Assembly (NCBI GenBank): GCA_035699085.1
Contig: DASSBG010000008.1
Location: forward strand, 62,001-126,000
Source: DASSBG01 sp035699085
Lineage (GTDB): Bacteria; Pseudomonadota; Gammaproteobacteria; Xanthomonadales; Rhodanobacteraceae
Direction of reading: 5' to 3'
DNA: 64,000 nucleotides
Part shown: one piece after another, positions 19,999 to 29,078 of the stretch
Numbering within the stretch: position 1 is the stretch's first letter
Layout: every line of letters begins with the position of its first letter
Notes under the pieces: generated by a model
Database searches by the model: none
The model's input: the letters and a program-made list of their open reading frames with translations, nothing else
Told to the model about the DNA's origin: nothing
Translations under genes and position numbers: made by a program

Positions 19999-20481
19999 TC
20001 AGGCTACCCGCCGGCAGGCGTCGGCGCCGGTGCGCGCCAGCAGCTCGCGGACGCGCCCGAGACCGGGCACTTCGAGCTCCGGCGCGATCTCGGCCAACGG
20101 CAGCAACACGAACGGCCGCTGACCAAGGCGCGGGTGCGGCAACTGCAGCGACCCGTCGTCGATCTGCCGCTGGTCGTACAGCAGCAGGTCCAGGTCAAGC
20201 GTGCGCGGTCCCCAGCGCAGGCCGCTGCGCTCGCGGCCCTGGGCCTTCTCGATGGCTTGCAGGTCCTGCAGCAGGTCCAGCGGCTTGCGCACCGTCTCCA
20301 GTTCGGCGACGGCGTTGATGAAGTCCGGCTGCTCGACAAAACCCCAGGGAGGGGTCAGGTAGAGGCCCGAGCGACGGACCAGCGACGTGCCCGGCAGCGC
20401 GTCCAGCGCCACGAACGCCCGCTCAACCTGCATTCGCGGCTGCTCCATGTTGCTGCCAAGCGCGACGTAGGCAGTACTCAT
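19999..20481 (-). CDS. folK: HPPK, 2-amino-4-hydroxy-6-hydroxymethyldihydropteridine pyrophosphokinase
   Basis: 160 residues. YVALGSNM, TPPWGFVEQPDFINAVAELE and RWGPRTLDLDLLLY are the HPPK signatures, and LPHPRLGQRPFVLLPLAEIA completes the fold. Transfers pyrophosphate to the pterin in folate synthesis. ATG overlaps the pcnB stop (ATGA) and 9 bp separate it from panB. Confidence 0.97.
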   Translation of the reverse strand: MSTAYVALGSNMEQPRMQVERAFVALDALPGTSLVRRSGLYLTPPWGFVEQPDFINAVAELETVRKPLDLLQDLQAIEKAQGRERSGLRWGPRTLDLDLLLYDQRQIDDGSLQLPHPRLGQRPFVLLPLAEIAPELEVPGLGRVRELLARTGADACRRVA

Positions 20482-21860
20482 TCACCCTCACCCGCCGGCC
20501 GCTCGCCCGCGTGCCTGGCGCGGCCGCCGCGCCGTCCGCGACGGCGCCGGCGCTTGCGCGGTGGCGAGATGGCCTGCTCCGCCTGCGGACTCTCGGGCAT
20601 CGCCTGCAAGCGCTCGGCCAGTTCGTCGTGTGGCAGCTCTTGCGCCTCGGTCCACCATTGCCCCAGCTCGGCCACCTCCGGCGATTCGGCGGCGCGCAGC
20701 AACAGGAAATCGTAGGCGGCGCGGAACCGCGGATGCGCCAGCAGGCGCAACGTGCCTTTGCGGCTGCGGTCAACGACACGCCGCTGCAGCGCCCAGATTT
20801 CCTCCATCGTGTAGACGAAACGGCGCGGGATCGACACCCGCGCCGCTTGTTCGGCAACGGTCCGCGCGGCAGCGCGCTCCCAAGCCGACGGCTCGTCCTC
20901 ACCGGCCGCAACCAGCTCCGCCGCGGCATGCCGCACCTCACCCCACAACAGCACCGCAAAAAGGAACGCCGGCGTCACGCTCTTGCCTTCGGCGACCCGC
21001 CGATCGGTGCTGATCAGGCCGCCGTCGACCAGCGCCTCCAGCGCGTCATCATCGCGCGCCAGCGCACGCGCCGTCACCGGGAACAAATGCTGCAGCAGGC
21101 CGTGGTAACGCAACACACGCATGCTGGCCAGCCCGTGGCCCGACAGGAACATCTTCAGGGATTCGTCGAACAGCCGCGCCGGCGCCGCCTCGGCAAGCAG
21201 CGGCCCGAGGTGGGCAAACGGTGCGGCGGTCTCGTCGGCGATCCGGAAGTCGAGCTTCGCCGCCAGCCGCGCCGCGCGCAGCATGCGCACCGGGTCCTCG
21301 CGATAGCGCTGTTCGGGATCCCCGATGAGGCGCAGCACGCGGTCATGCAGGTCCTCGACGCCACCTGCGTAGTCGCGCACGCTGAAGTCGCTGATGTCGT
21401 AGTACAGCGCATTGACGCGGAAGTCGCGTCGCAACGCGTCTTCCTCGATGCTGCCCCAGACGTTGTCGCGCAAAATCCGGCCATCGACGATGTGACGGTC
21501 GACGGCGCCGTCGTCGTCCGCCCCTGCGCCGGTGCCGCGAAAGGTGGCGACTTCGATGATCTCGCGGCCGAAGACCACGTGCGCCAGCCGGAAACGTCGA
21601 CCGATCAGCCGGCAGTTGCGGAACAACCGCTTGACCTCCTCGGGCGTGGCATCGGTGGCAACGTCGTAATCCTTCGGCGCGATTCCGAGCAGCAGGTCGC
21701 GAACCGCTCCGCCGACCAGGCACGCGGTATGGCCCGCCTCATTCAAGCGATACAGCACCTTCAGTGCCGGGCCGCTGATGTGCTTGCGGGAAATGGCGTG
21801 CTCGTCGCGCGAGTAAATGCGCAACTGTGGCGTGGGCTCGCGATCCTGGCTGTGATTCAA
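20478..21860 (-). CDS. pcnB: Poly(A) polymerase I
   Basis: 460 residues. CCA-adding/poly(A) polymerase superfamily: CLVGGAVRDLLLGIAPKDYD (nucleotidyltransferase GG...DxD), FRNCRLIGRRFRLAHV, LRRDFRVNALYY, RYREDPVRMLRAARLAAKLD. Ends in an Arg-rich tail (PPRKRRRRRGRRGGRARHAG) as in enterobacterial PcnB, for RNA contact. Adds 3' poly(A) that promotes RNA decay. First gene of pcnB-folK-panB-panC. Confidence 0.95.
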   Translation of the reverse strand: MNHSQDREPTPQLRIYSRDEHAISRKHISGPALKVLYRLNEAGHTACLVGGAVRDLLLGIAPKDYDVATDATPEEVKRLFRNCRLIGRRFRLAHVVFGREIIEVATFRGTGAGADDDGAVDRHIVDGRILRDNVWGSIEEDALRRDFRVNALYYDISDFSVRDYAGGVEDLHDRVLRLIGDPEQRYREDPVRMLRAARLAAKLDFRIADETAAPFAHLGPLLAEAAPARLFDESLKMFLSGHGLASMRVLRYHGLLQHLFPVTARALARDDDALEALVDGGLISTDRRVAEGKSVTPAFLFAVLLWGEVRHAAAELVAAGEDEPSAWERAAARTVAEQAARVSIPRRFVYTMEEIWALQRRVVDRSRKGTLRLLAHPRFRAAYDFLLLRAAESPEVAELGQWWTEAQELPHDELAERLQAMPESPQAEQAISPPRKRRRRRGRRGGRARHAGERPAGEGE

Positions 21861-21939
21861 ACGTGGATTCCTTGGGGTTTTGCAGGCGGCCGCTGGTGGC
21901 GCTGCAAGCCTGCATCGGCGCGGCCGCGGCGCGCGGGCG

Positions 21940-21967
21940 TTGCCCGGCGAGCCAATTTGGCTATACT
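21940..21967 (+). promoter_or_regulatory. Promoter for tRNA-Glu
   Basis: TTGCCC (21940-21945), 16-bp spacer, TATACT (21962-21967), about 20 bp upstream of the tRNA 5' end. Confidence 0.7.
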
Positions 21968-21987
21968 AGCGCGCCGCGTTTCAGCAC

Positions 21988-22063
21988 GCTCCCTTCGTCT
22001 AGCGGTCCAGGACACCGCCCTCTCAAGGCGGTAACACGAGTTCGAGTCTCGTAGGGAGCGCCA
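21988..22063 (+). tRNA. tRNA-Glu (CTC)
   Basis: 76 nt with encoded CCA; acceptor GCTCCCT/AGGGAGC, anticodon stem CCGCC/GGCGG around CTCTCAA, giving CTC (GAG). Single gene with its own promoter. Confidence 0.93.
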
Positions 22064-22159
22064 TTTACCACTGCCGCAGGCGCCTCGCGCCGCTGGTCCG
22101 GCAGCGCCGCGGCATCCAGGGCCGCGAAAGACTGCCCGGTGTCGCAGCCGCCGTGGCCG

Positions 22160-22723
22160 TCAGCCGTTGTCGCTGTCGGCGGCTGAATCGTTGACCACCG
22201 TCGAGTGCGCATCCAGCAGCCGATGCAGCCTGGCGACCGCCAGCGCGTCACCATCGATGGCCACCGTGCTGTTGCCGTTGGCGGCTGGCAGGATGCTGAT
22301 GTCGGCGTAGTGCAAGCCGCTGGTGTCGGGCTCGGCGTGGAACAGCCGATGCCAGAACGAGCTCGGCGGCGGCTGCACCTCGTCTTGCGTCAGCTTGAGC
22401 CGGTACAGGTGCTGCGCCGCATCGCGCGTGACGATGGCGCCAACCTTGGCCGCCTCCAGCACGGCGCCCACCTGCTGGTAGGCCGCGTCCACTCCGCTGG
22501 CCAGCACGATGCTGCGATCGCTGGCCGGTGGCCGCGTCGAGCGCGGTGGCGGCAAGTCGCTGTCACCGATCTTCGGCACCACCATCTCCGAACTCACGCC
22601 AGGCTTGTCCAGCCCCGCAGGAATCGTCAGCGGCGGTACCGCCCTGGCCTGTTCCCACTCGGGCGTGCTGGCACAGCCGCCGAGCAGCAGCACCGCCAAC
22701 GCGGCGGCCATCATCTTGGTCAT
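22160..22723 (-). CDS. bamC: BamC-like lipoprotein
   Basis: 187 residues. Lipoprotein signal: MTKMMAAALAVLLLGGC with Cys17 as the lipidation site and Ala18-Ser19, which predicts outer-membrane sorting. Proline-rich linker follows (LPPPRSTRPPASD), then a single ~90-residue alpha/beta domain (VDAAYQQVGAVLEAAKVGAI). It sits directly downstream of dapA, as bamC (nlpB) does in E. coli, which is the main reason for the name; sequence similarity to BamC is weak and only one helix-grip domain is present. Likely an accessory of the outer-membrane BAM complex. Confidence 0.65.
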   Translation of the reverse strand: MTKMMAAALAVLLLGGCASTPEWEQARAVPPLTIPAGLDKPGVSSEMVVPKIGDSDLPPPRSTRPPASDRSIVLASGVDAAYQQVGAVLEAAKVGAIVTRDAAQHLYRLKLTQDEVQPPPSSFWHRLFHAEPDTSGLHYADISILPAANGNSTVAIDGDALAVARLHRLLDAHSTVVNDSAADSDNG

Positions 22724-22727
22724 GGTT

Positions 22728-23633
22728 TCATGGTTCCGTGGTTGACGCGGCCAGCTCCCGCACCGCGTTCGTCAGCCGGTCGCGTGCGGCGCCCGGTTCC
22801 AGTTCGTACAATGGCGCCCGCAAACGGGCACCGCATAATTCCAGCGCCGCCAGCGCGGCCTTCACCGGGATCGGATTCGGCGCGCACTCCAGCGCTTCCA
22901 TCAGTGGCCGCCAGGCCGCGAAAGCCTCCGCCACCCCCTGCCTGTCGCCGCCGCGTGCCGCATCGCACATGGCGCGGAAACGCCGCGGCACCAGGTTCGC
23001 CAACACCGAGACGACGCCATCGGCCCCGCCCAGCATTGCCTCGCCGGCGCTGCCGTCGTCGCCCGACAAATAGACAAAGTCATCGCCCGCGAGCTCCGCC
23101 AGCGCCAGCATCCGCGCCGGCTCGCCGACGGCTTCCTTGATGCCGATGATCTGCTCGTGGTCGCGCAAGGAGGCCACGGTCTGCGGCTGCATGTCACAAG
23201 CGCAGCGGCTGGGCACATTGTAGAGGATGATCGGCACGTCGGCCCGGTCGGCCACCTCGAGAAAGTGCCGGCGCAAACCATCCTGCGTCGGCCGTACATA
23301 ATAAGGCGTGACCACCAGCGCCGCGTCGGCGCCAATGCTGGCGGCGCGCCGCGTCTGCGCCACGGTCTCGCTGGTGGCCGCCGCGCCGGTGCCGGCTATC
23401 ACCGGCACCGCACCGTCGACCACCGTCAGCGCACAGGTCAGCAGGCGGTCAAACTCGACCTCGCCGAGCATGTGCGCCTCGCCGGTCGAGCCAGCCACCA
23501 CCACGCCCTCGGTGCCACCATCGAGCTGGTACTTGAGCAGCCGCTCAAACGCCGGCAAATCCAGCGCGCCGTCGTCGTCGAACGGCGTCGCCAGCGCGCA
23601 GATGCTGCCTGAGATATGCAAACCGGTGGCCAA
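22728..23633 (-). CDS. dapA: 4-hydroxy-tetrahydrodipicolinate synthase
   Basis: 301 residues. Schiff-base lysine in IIGIKEAVGE, catalytic Tyr in LVVTPYYVRPTQDGL, GSTGEAHMLGEVEF, and NVPSRCACDMQPQTV. First committed step of diaminopimelate/lysine biosynthesis. Starts at TTG 23633; another TTG four codons further in (23621) is equally possible. Only 4 bp separate it from the bamC-like gene. Confidence 0.95.
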   Translation of the reverse strand: MATGLHISGSICALATPFDDDGALDLPAFERLLKYQLDGGTEGVVVAGSTGEAHMLGEVEFDRLLTCALTVVDGAVPVIAGTGAAATSETVAQTRRAASIGADAALVVTPYYVRPTQDGLRRHFLEVADRADVPIILYNVPSRCACDMQPQTVASLRDHEQIIGIKEAVGEPARMLALAELAGDDFVYLSGDDGSAGEAMLGGADGVVSVLANLVPRRFRAMCDAARGGDRQGVAEAFAAWRPLMEALECAPNPIPVKAALAALELCGARLRAPLYELEPGAARDRLTNAVRELAASTTEP

Positions 23634-23657
23634 CCCGCAGTGTCTGAAGCGGCCATG

Positions 23658-23688
23658 TTACTTGCGGCTTCGCGCCATCGGCAAGTAA
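23658..23688. promoter_or_regulatory. Inverted repeat in dapA-gcvR divergent region
   Basis: TTACTTGC (23658-23665) and GCAAGTAA (23681-23688), perfect 8-bp arms with a 15-bp spacer, midway between the divergent dapA and gcvR. Could be an operator; no regulator is identified. Confidence 0.45.
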
Positions 23689-23749
23689 GCTGGCCGCCAC
23701 GGCGCCGGCCGCTTGCGGCGGCAGTCAGGGCATCGACGGAAGGAATCCC

Positions 23750-24307
23750 TTGAACTCCAATCCCACACGACCGGGCAGCGACAACCAACTGCTGATCCAC
23801 ACCCTGACCCCAAGCCTGCGTTCACCCCTGCTGTCGATGGTCCGGCGTATTGCCGACTGCGGCTGCAGCTTGGTGGACGTGCGCGTCGCCACGCTCGGTG
23901 CCGACGCCTCGGTGGCGCTGCTGGCCCAGGGCCCGTGGGATGCGATAGCCAAGCTTGAGTCGGCGCTGGGCAAGTTCGCCCGCGACGGCGACCTGCACCT
24001 GTCCTGGTACCGCACCGCGCCCCGCGGTCCGCAGGGCCATTTGCTGCCCTACATGGTCGAGGTGATCGCCGCCGACAAGCCCGGCATCCTCGTGGAGGTG
24101 ATCGACTTTTTCAGCCGCCGCGGCATCAGCGTCGAGCAGCTGTCGTCGATGCGTTACCATGCGATGCAGACCGGTGCCGAGATGTTCTCCGCGCAGATCA
24201 CCATCGGCATTCCCGCCGACAGCCACATCGCTTCGCTGCGCGACGATTTCATGGAGCTGTGTGATGGCCTCAACCTCGATGCCATCATGGACCCGATGAA
24301 GTTCTGA
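23750..24307 (+). CDS. gcvR: Glycine cleavage system ACT-domain regulator GcvR-like
   Basis: 185 residues from TTG 23750, preceded by GGAAGGAAT. Two ACT domains: residues ~12-75 (LIHTLTPSLRSPLLSMVRRI) and ~100-180 (VEVIAADKPGILVEVIDFFS, then SRRGISVEQLSSMRY). In E. coli GcvR binds glycine and antagonises GcvA. Next to bcp, as in several Gammaproteobacteria. Whether it regulates gcv here is not shown. Confidence 0.85.
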   Translation: MNSNPTRPGSDNQLLIHTLTPSLRSPLLSMVRRIADCGCSLVDVRVATLGADASVALLAQGPWDAIAKLESALGKFARDGDLHLSWYRTAPRGPQGHLLPYMVEVIAADKPGILVEVIDFFSRRGISVEQLSSMRYHAMQTGAEMFSAQITIGIPADSHIASLRDDFMELCDGLNLDAIMDPMKF

Positions 24308-24328
24308 CCAACGCGAGGCGCACAGGCG

Positions 24329-24784
24329 ATGATCGATACCGGCAGCAAAGTACCCGATTTGAGTGGCACCACCGGCGGTGAAGCGTTGTCGCTGGCCGAC
24401 CTGCGCGGCCACTGGGTGGTCGTCTATTTCTACCCCAAGGACAACACGCCCGGCTGCACCATCGAGGCGAAGGATTTCCGTGACCTGCAGCCGGAGTTCG
24501 AGCGCCGCAACGCACGCATCCTCGGCGTGTCGCGTGACTCCGCAAAGTCGCATTGCAACTTCAGCGACAAGTACCAACTGCCTTTTCCCCTGGTGGTCGA
24601 TGCCGATGAAGCTTGGTGCAAGGCCTTCGACGTGCTGCACGAGAAGTCCATGTTCGGCAAGAAGTACATGGGGGTTGTGCGCAGCACCTTCCTGATCGAC
24701 CCCAAGGGCATCGTGCGTGAAGCATGGCGTGGCGTGAAGGTGCGCGGCCACGCGCAAGCCGTGCTGGACGCCATTGGCGACTGA
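24329..24784 (+). CDS. bcp: Thioredoxin-dependent peroxiredoxin Bcp/PrxQ
   Basis: 151 residues. Peroxidatic Cys43 in NTPGCTIEA. The usual resolving Cys five residues later is absent (K in EAKDF); Cys76 in SAKSHCNFSDKY instead sits where the alternative resolving Cys is found in Xanthomonas-type Bcp. Reduces hydroperoxides with thioredoxin. 21 bp after gcvR in the same direction, so probably cotranscribed. Confidence 0.95.
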   Translation: MIDTGSKVPDLSGTTGGEALSLADLRGHWVVVYFYPKDNTPGCTIEAKDFRDLQPEFERRNARILGVSRDSAKSHCNFSDKYQLPFPLVVDADEAWCKAFDVLHEKSMFGKKYMGVVRSTFLIDPKGIVREAWRGVKVRGHAQAVLDAIGD

Positions 24785-24865
24785 CCGCCGCCGCGACGGC
24801 CGTGTGCGGCCTCCCGTGCGCGGCCGGCGCGCTTCCCCGAGCAACCCCATGAACGAGCCCACCGC

Positions 24866-26250
24866 ATGACACGAAGTGCCGCGCGCAAGCGCATCTACGC
24901 CCTCGACACCAACGTCCTCCTGCATGACCCGGCTTCGCTGTTCCGTTTCGAGGAGCATGATGTCTTCATCCCGATGACCGTGCTGGAGGAGCTGGACGAA
25001 AAGAAGATCGGTGGCTCCGAAGTGGCGCGCAACGCGCGCCAGGCCAGCCGCTTCCTCAGCGGCCTGATCGAGCGCGGCAATGGCAACGGCATCACCGACG
25101 GCCTGCCGCTGACCACGCCCGAGGGCCTCAAGCTGTCGCGCAGCGGCGAGCAGGGCCGGCTGTACTTCCAGCACCTGTCCGGCAACGGCAACGGCAAGGC
25201 GGACAACCGCATCCTCGCGGCCGTGGTCGACCTGCGCGACCAGCACCCGGACGCAGCCGTGATCCTGGTGACCAAGGACATCAACCTGCGGATCAAGGCC
25301 ACCATCCAGGGCTTGACCGCGGAGGACTACGAGAACGATCGCGCACTGGATGATTTCGCCCTGCTGTTTCCGGGCTCCGCGCAGCTGGACGCGGATTTCT
25401 GGGAGCAACATCCCGAAGTGCGCTCATGGTCGGACCACGGCCGCACCTATTACGAGGTAAAGCCGCTCGAGGGCAACGGCTGGTACCCCAACGAATGCCT
25501 GTGGATGCCGGCCGAAAACGGCGTTGAATTGAGGGTGCTGGATGTCGACGAGGACAAGGCGAGGCTGGTGCTGCTCGATGACCACACCCACGCCAGCCGC
25601 AGCGTCTGGGGCATCTCGGCGCGCAACCGCGAACAGAACTTTGCCCTCAACGTGCTGATGGACCCGGACGTCGACTTCGTCACCCTCCTCGGAAATGCGG
25701 GCACCGGCAAGACGCTGCTGGCGCTGGCCGCGGGCCTGGCCCAGGTGATGGACCAGCAGCGCTACCGCGAGATCATCATGACCCGCGCCACGGTGCCGGT
25801 CGGAGACGACATCGGCTTCCTGCCGGGCACCGAGGAGGAGAAAATGACGCCCTGGATGGGCGCGCTCACCGACAACCTCGAAGTCCTGGCCGACCCTGGC
25901 GAAAGCGGCGCATGGGCACGGCAGGCGACCAATGACCTGCTGACTTCGCGAATCAAGATCCGTTCGCTGAACTTCATGCGCGGGCGCACCTTCCTCAGCC
26001 GCTACGTGATCATCGACGAGGCCCAGAACCTCACGCCGAAGCAGATGAAGACGCTGATCACCCGCGCCGGCCCTGGCTGCAAGATGATTTGCCTGGGCAA
26101 CGTCGAGCAGATCGACTCGCCCTACCTGACCGAAACCACCTCGGGCTTGACCTATGCGGTCGACCGCTTCAAGCAGTGGAAACACTCGGCCCACATCACC
26201 CTGCGCCGCGGCGAACGCTCGCGGCTCGCCGACTTCGCCGCGGAGGCCCT

Positions 26251-26254
<4 letters not shown>
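24866..26254 (+). CDS. PhoH family protein with N-terminal PIN domain
   Basis: 462 residues. N-terminal PIN nuclease domain (~8-150; YALDTNVLLHDP, VLEELDEKKIG, NRILAAVVDL, VTKDINLRIKA) joined to a C-terminal PhoH P-loop ATPase (~255-450; LLGNAGTGKTLLALAAGL, IIDEAQNLTP, GLGNVEQIDSPYL-like LGNVEQID). The PIN-PhoH fusion is the PhoH2 architecture, which in mycobacteria unwinds and cleaves RNA. Acidic PIN residues are present, so nuclease activity is plausible. The stop overlaps the thiD GTG by 4 nt. Confidence 0.92.
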
Positions 26255-27069
<815 letters not shown>

Positions 27070-27129
27070 CGACGGCCGGAACAGGGGATCGGGATTGGGA
27101 GGCGCTGGCGCGGCCGCGGGTCGGCGTCG

Positions 27130-28320
27130 CTAGAAGCTCATGGTCCAGAGCATCTCGAACTCGAGCTGGCGGCTGCCATCGCCGCGCGCCATGCGGGCGC
27201 TGCCCGGCAAACCGAGTACGAACTCTGCTGGCGCGTAGTTGGCCATGAAGTGCCATTGCGCATGGCTGCCGACATCCACGCTGTAAGATGCCGCCACCGC
27301 GTAATCCGCGGCGCTCTCGCTGAGCACGTTGTCCAGCAGCGCCGACGTCGCGTGCGGCTGCTCGCCGGTGCTGTAGCGCAGGCTCCAGCGGCTGCTGTTG
27401 TCGATCTCGTGCATCAGCGTTGCGCTGTAGATGTCCAGGTCACGCCAGCGGAACTCGGGGCTGTTGCCGCTGCCCAGCACCGCCAGCAGGCGTCGCGGCA
27501 AGGATGCCGAGACGAACGGCTCGGTGCTGCTGTACATCACGCGGTCGACGCCCGCGCGCCACTGGGTGCTGGGGCTCATGGCCCAGCCCAGGCCGACATG
27601 CGCCTGCGCCGGGATGTCCAGATCGCCCGGTTTGCCGTAAATGCCGCGGTACTTCTGGAACGCATCCATGCGAATGCGTGAGCGGTAACTCGCGTACCAG
27701 CTCAGCCGCGGCGCAAAACGGTCGCTTGCGCGCACTTCAAGGCCCGCGCCGTGCGAGGTTTCCGTGAGCGCCGCGATGCCGGAGTGCGGCATGCTGACGG
27801 TGAAGTTGTAGCCATCGAGCAGCGGCGCGGCAAAGCGCTGGTGGGCCAGTACCACCGATGCGCCAACGTGGCCCGCGGCGCCAAAGTGGCCAACGATGCC
27901 CGGCTTGGTCACGCTCCCGCTGAAGGGGGTGCCGCCGACCATGTCCAGCAGTGGCGTGGCCGATGGCCGGTCGCCATGGGCATGGGTGAAGCTGATGGCG
28001 TCGCCACGTACATCCAGGCGCAAGGCGAATGGCGAGTCGGCAGCCGCCCGCGTGTCTACATGGAATGAGGGCGGGCGCTCAAGCGCACCGTCGAGCACGG
28101 TCGGCGGCGCGGCGTGCGCCACGGGCTGTGCCCAATCGAAATCCGGAGTAATGCGGTTCAGCGCGTAGGCGCGCCAACGGGCCATGAGGTCGCTGGAATG
28201 CGGCGCAGCCGAAGCTGCCAGCGGCACTCCGAGAAACGCCCCCACCAAAAAGGAAAGGGGGAGCGCCCGTGACCGGAACGCTCCCTCAAATGTGCGCGAG
28301 ACCGCTTTTGCTCGTCGCAT
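27130..28320 (-). CDS. Putative outer-membrane beta-barrel protein (FadL/OmpP1-like)
   Basis: 396 residues. Signal peptide (LPLSFLVGAFLGVPLAASAA) after a basic start, a hydrophilic N-terminal plug-like region, then alternating hydrophobic/aromatic strands (RWSLRYSTGEQPHATSALL, AQWHFMANYAPAEFVLGLPG) ending LEFEMLWTMSF with a terminal Phe, the BAM recognition feature. The pattern HGAGLEVRASDRFAPRLSWY ... RAGVDRVMYSSTEPF recalls FadL/OMPP1 long-chain fatty-acid transport proteins, but the match is not decisive. Longer upstream reading is antisense to the metalloprotease region and was dropped. Own strong promoter at 28363-28391. Confidence 0.6.
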   Translation of the reverse strand: MRRAKAVSRTFEGAFRSRALPLSFLVGAFLGVPLAASAAPHSSDLMARWRAYALNRITPDFDWAQPVAHAAPPTVLDGALERPPSFHVDTRAAADSPFALRLDVRGDAISFTHAHGDRPSATPLLDMVGGTPFSGSVTKPGIVGHFGAAGHVGASVVLAHQRFAAPLLDGYNFTVSMPHSGIAALTETSHGAGLEVRASDRFAPRLSWYASYRSRIRMDAFQKYRGIYGKPGDLDIPAQAHVGLGWAMSPSTQWRAGVDRVMYSSTEPFVSASLPRRLLAVLGSGNSPEFRWRDLDIYSATLMHEIDNSSRWSLRYSTGEQPHATSALLDNVLSESAADYAVAASYSVDVGSHAQWHFMANYAPAEFVLGLPGSARMARGDGSRQLEFEMLWTMSF

Positions 28321-28752
28321 AGCCCTGTGCAGCTTTCCGTAGGAGTGGCAAGTTGCGAGCGCATTATCCCGCCCGCGCCACGACGTGTCAAGCATGCAAC
28401 AGTGGCGTGGCAAAAAACCATCGACTGCTTCGCATGAAGCCGATCCCGCCGGGTTGCCGCGCGCGCCGCCGCCGGTGCCGGATCCCGCTGCAATCACCAG
28501 GATTTCAGTCACTTGCGGCGCGCAGCAGGCGCAGCGGCCGGGTACCGCGCGTGCGCCGCCGACTGCCATCAAGCGGCTATCGCGGTGTTGCTTGCACGCA
28601 ACGGCAGATGAACGGCCTCCAGCGGCGGGCGGCGACCTGCAAACGCAGGCGGTGAGGCCGGTCGGCATCAATGCCGGTTTCTTGATCCAGTCCCTTGACA
28701 CCTCACTGACCCTAACTGACACTGAACCCAGTCTATCCCCGCGGAATCCCAC
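28321..28752. other. Divergent intergenic region, OMP and metalloprotease promoters
   Basis: 432 bp without a convincing gene. Contains the strong minus-strand promoter at 28363-28391 and, near the right end, a TTGACA (28695-28700) without a good -10, possibly serving the secreted-protein operon, followed by an AT-richer stretch with repeated CTGAC/CTGAC/CTGAA units. Small reading frames here lack ribosome-binding sites. Confidence 0.5.
28363..28391 (-). promoter_or_regulatory. Strong sigma-70 promoter of the OMP gene
   Basis: Minus strand TTGACA (28391-28386), 17-bp spacer, GATAAT (28368-28363), 43 bp before the ATG at 28320. A near-consensus match, among the best in the window. Confidence 0.75.
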
Positions 28753-29070
28753 ATGAAACTTCTCCCTGCCCTGCTTGCCGCCATGGTGGCGACGGGTGCG
28801 GCCGGCGCGCACGCGCAGGCCATCGATGCCAGCCGGCCGGCCGTGAAACTTGGGCCTGCGAATGCAGGCAACGCGCCCGTGCCAGTCATCAGCGCCGGGC
28901 GCTCCGGCCTCTTGAAGCCGGTGGCCAAGTTCGCGCCCAACTGGACCCGCGTCACGGCCAGCCGCCGGCCAGACGGCACGCTGCAGGCGCGCTGCGACGT
29001 CGTGCACAGCCCAATGGTGACTGCCGCGCAGCAGCGCGACACGCGCACCGTCACGCCGGCGAGGAAGTGA
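28753..29070 (+). CDS. Small secreted protein upstream of metalloprotease
   Basis: 105 residues. Signal peptide MKLLPALLAAMVATGAAGAH-AQA, then a short basic, Pro/Ala-rich mature part of ~83 residues (AVKLGPANAGNAPVPVISAG; KPVAKFAPNWTRVTASRRP) with a single Cys. No family recognised. Ends within 9 bp of the metalloprotease ATG (stop at 29068-29070, ATG 29079), so the two are almost certainly one transcript. It might be a chaperone, inhibitor or substrate for the protease; this is inference from position only. Confidence 0.6.
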   Translation: MKLLPALLAAMVATGAAGAHAQAIDASRPAVKLGPANAGNAPVPVISAGRSGLLKPVAKFAPNWTRVTASRRPDGTLQARCDVVHSPMVTAAQQRDTRTVTPARK

Positions 29071-29078
29071 GACAGACC

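Noticed and set aside
23634..23749. Lysine or glycine riboswitch between dapA and gcvR
   Set aside because: Only 116 bp, no characteristic conserved core, only the simple inverted repeat.
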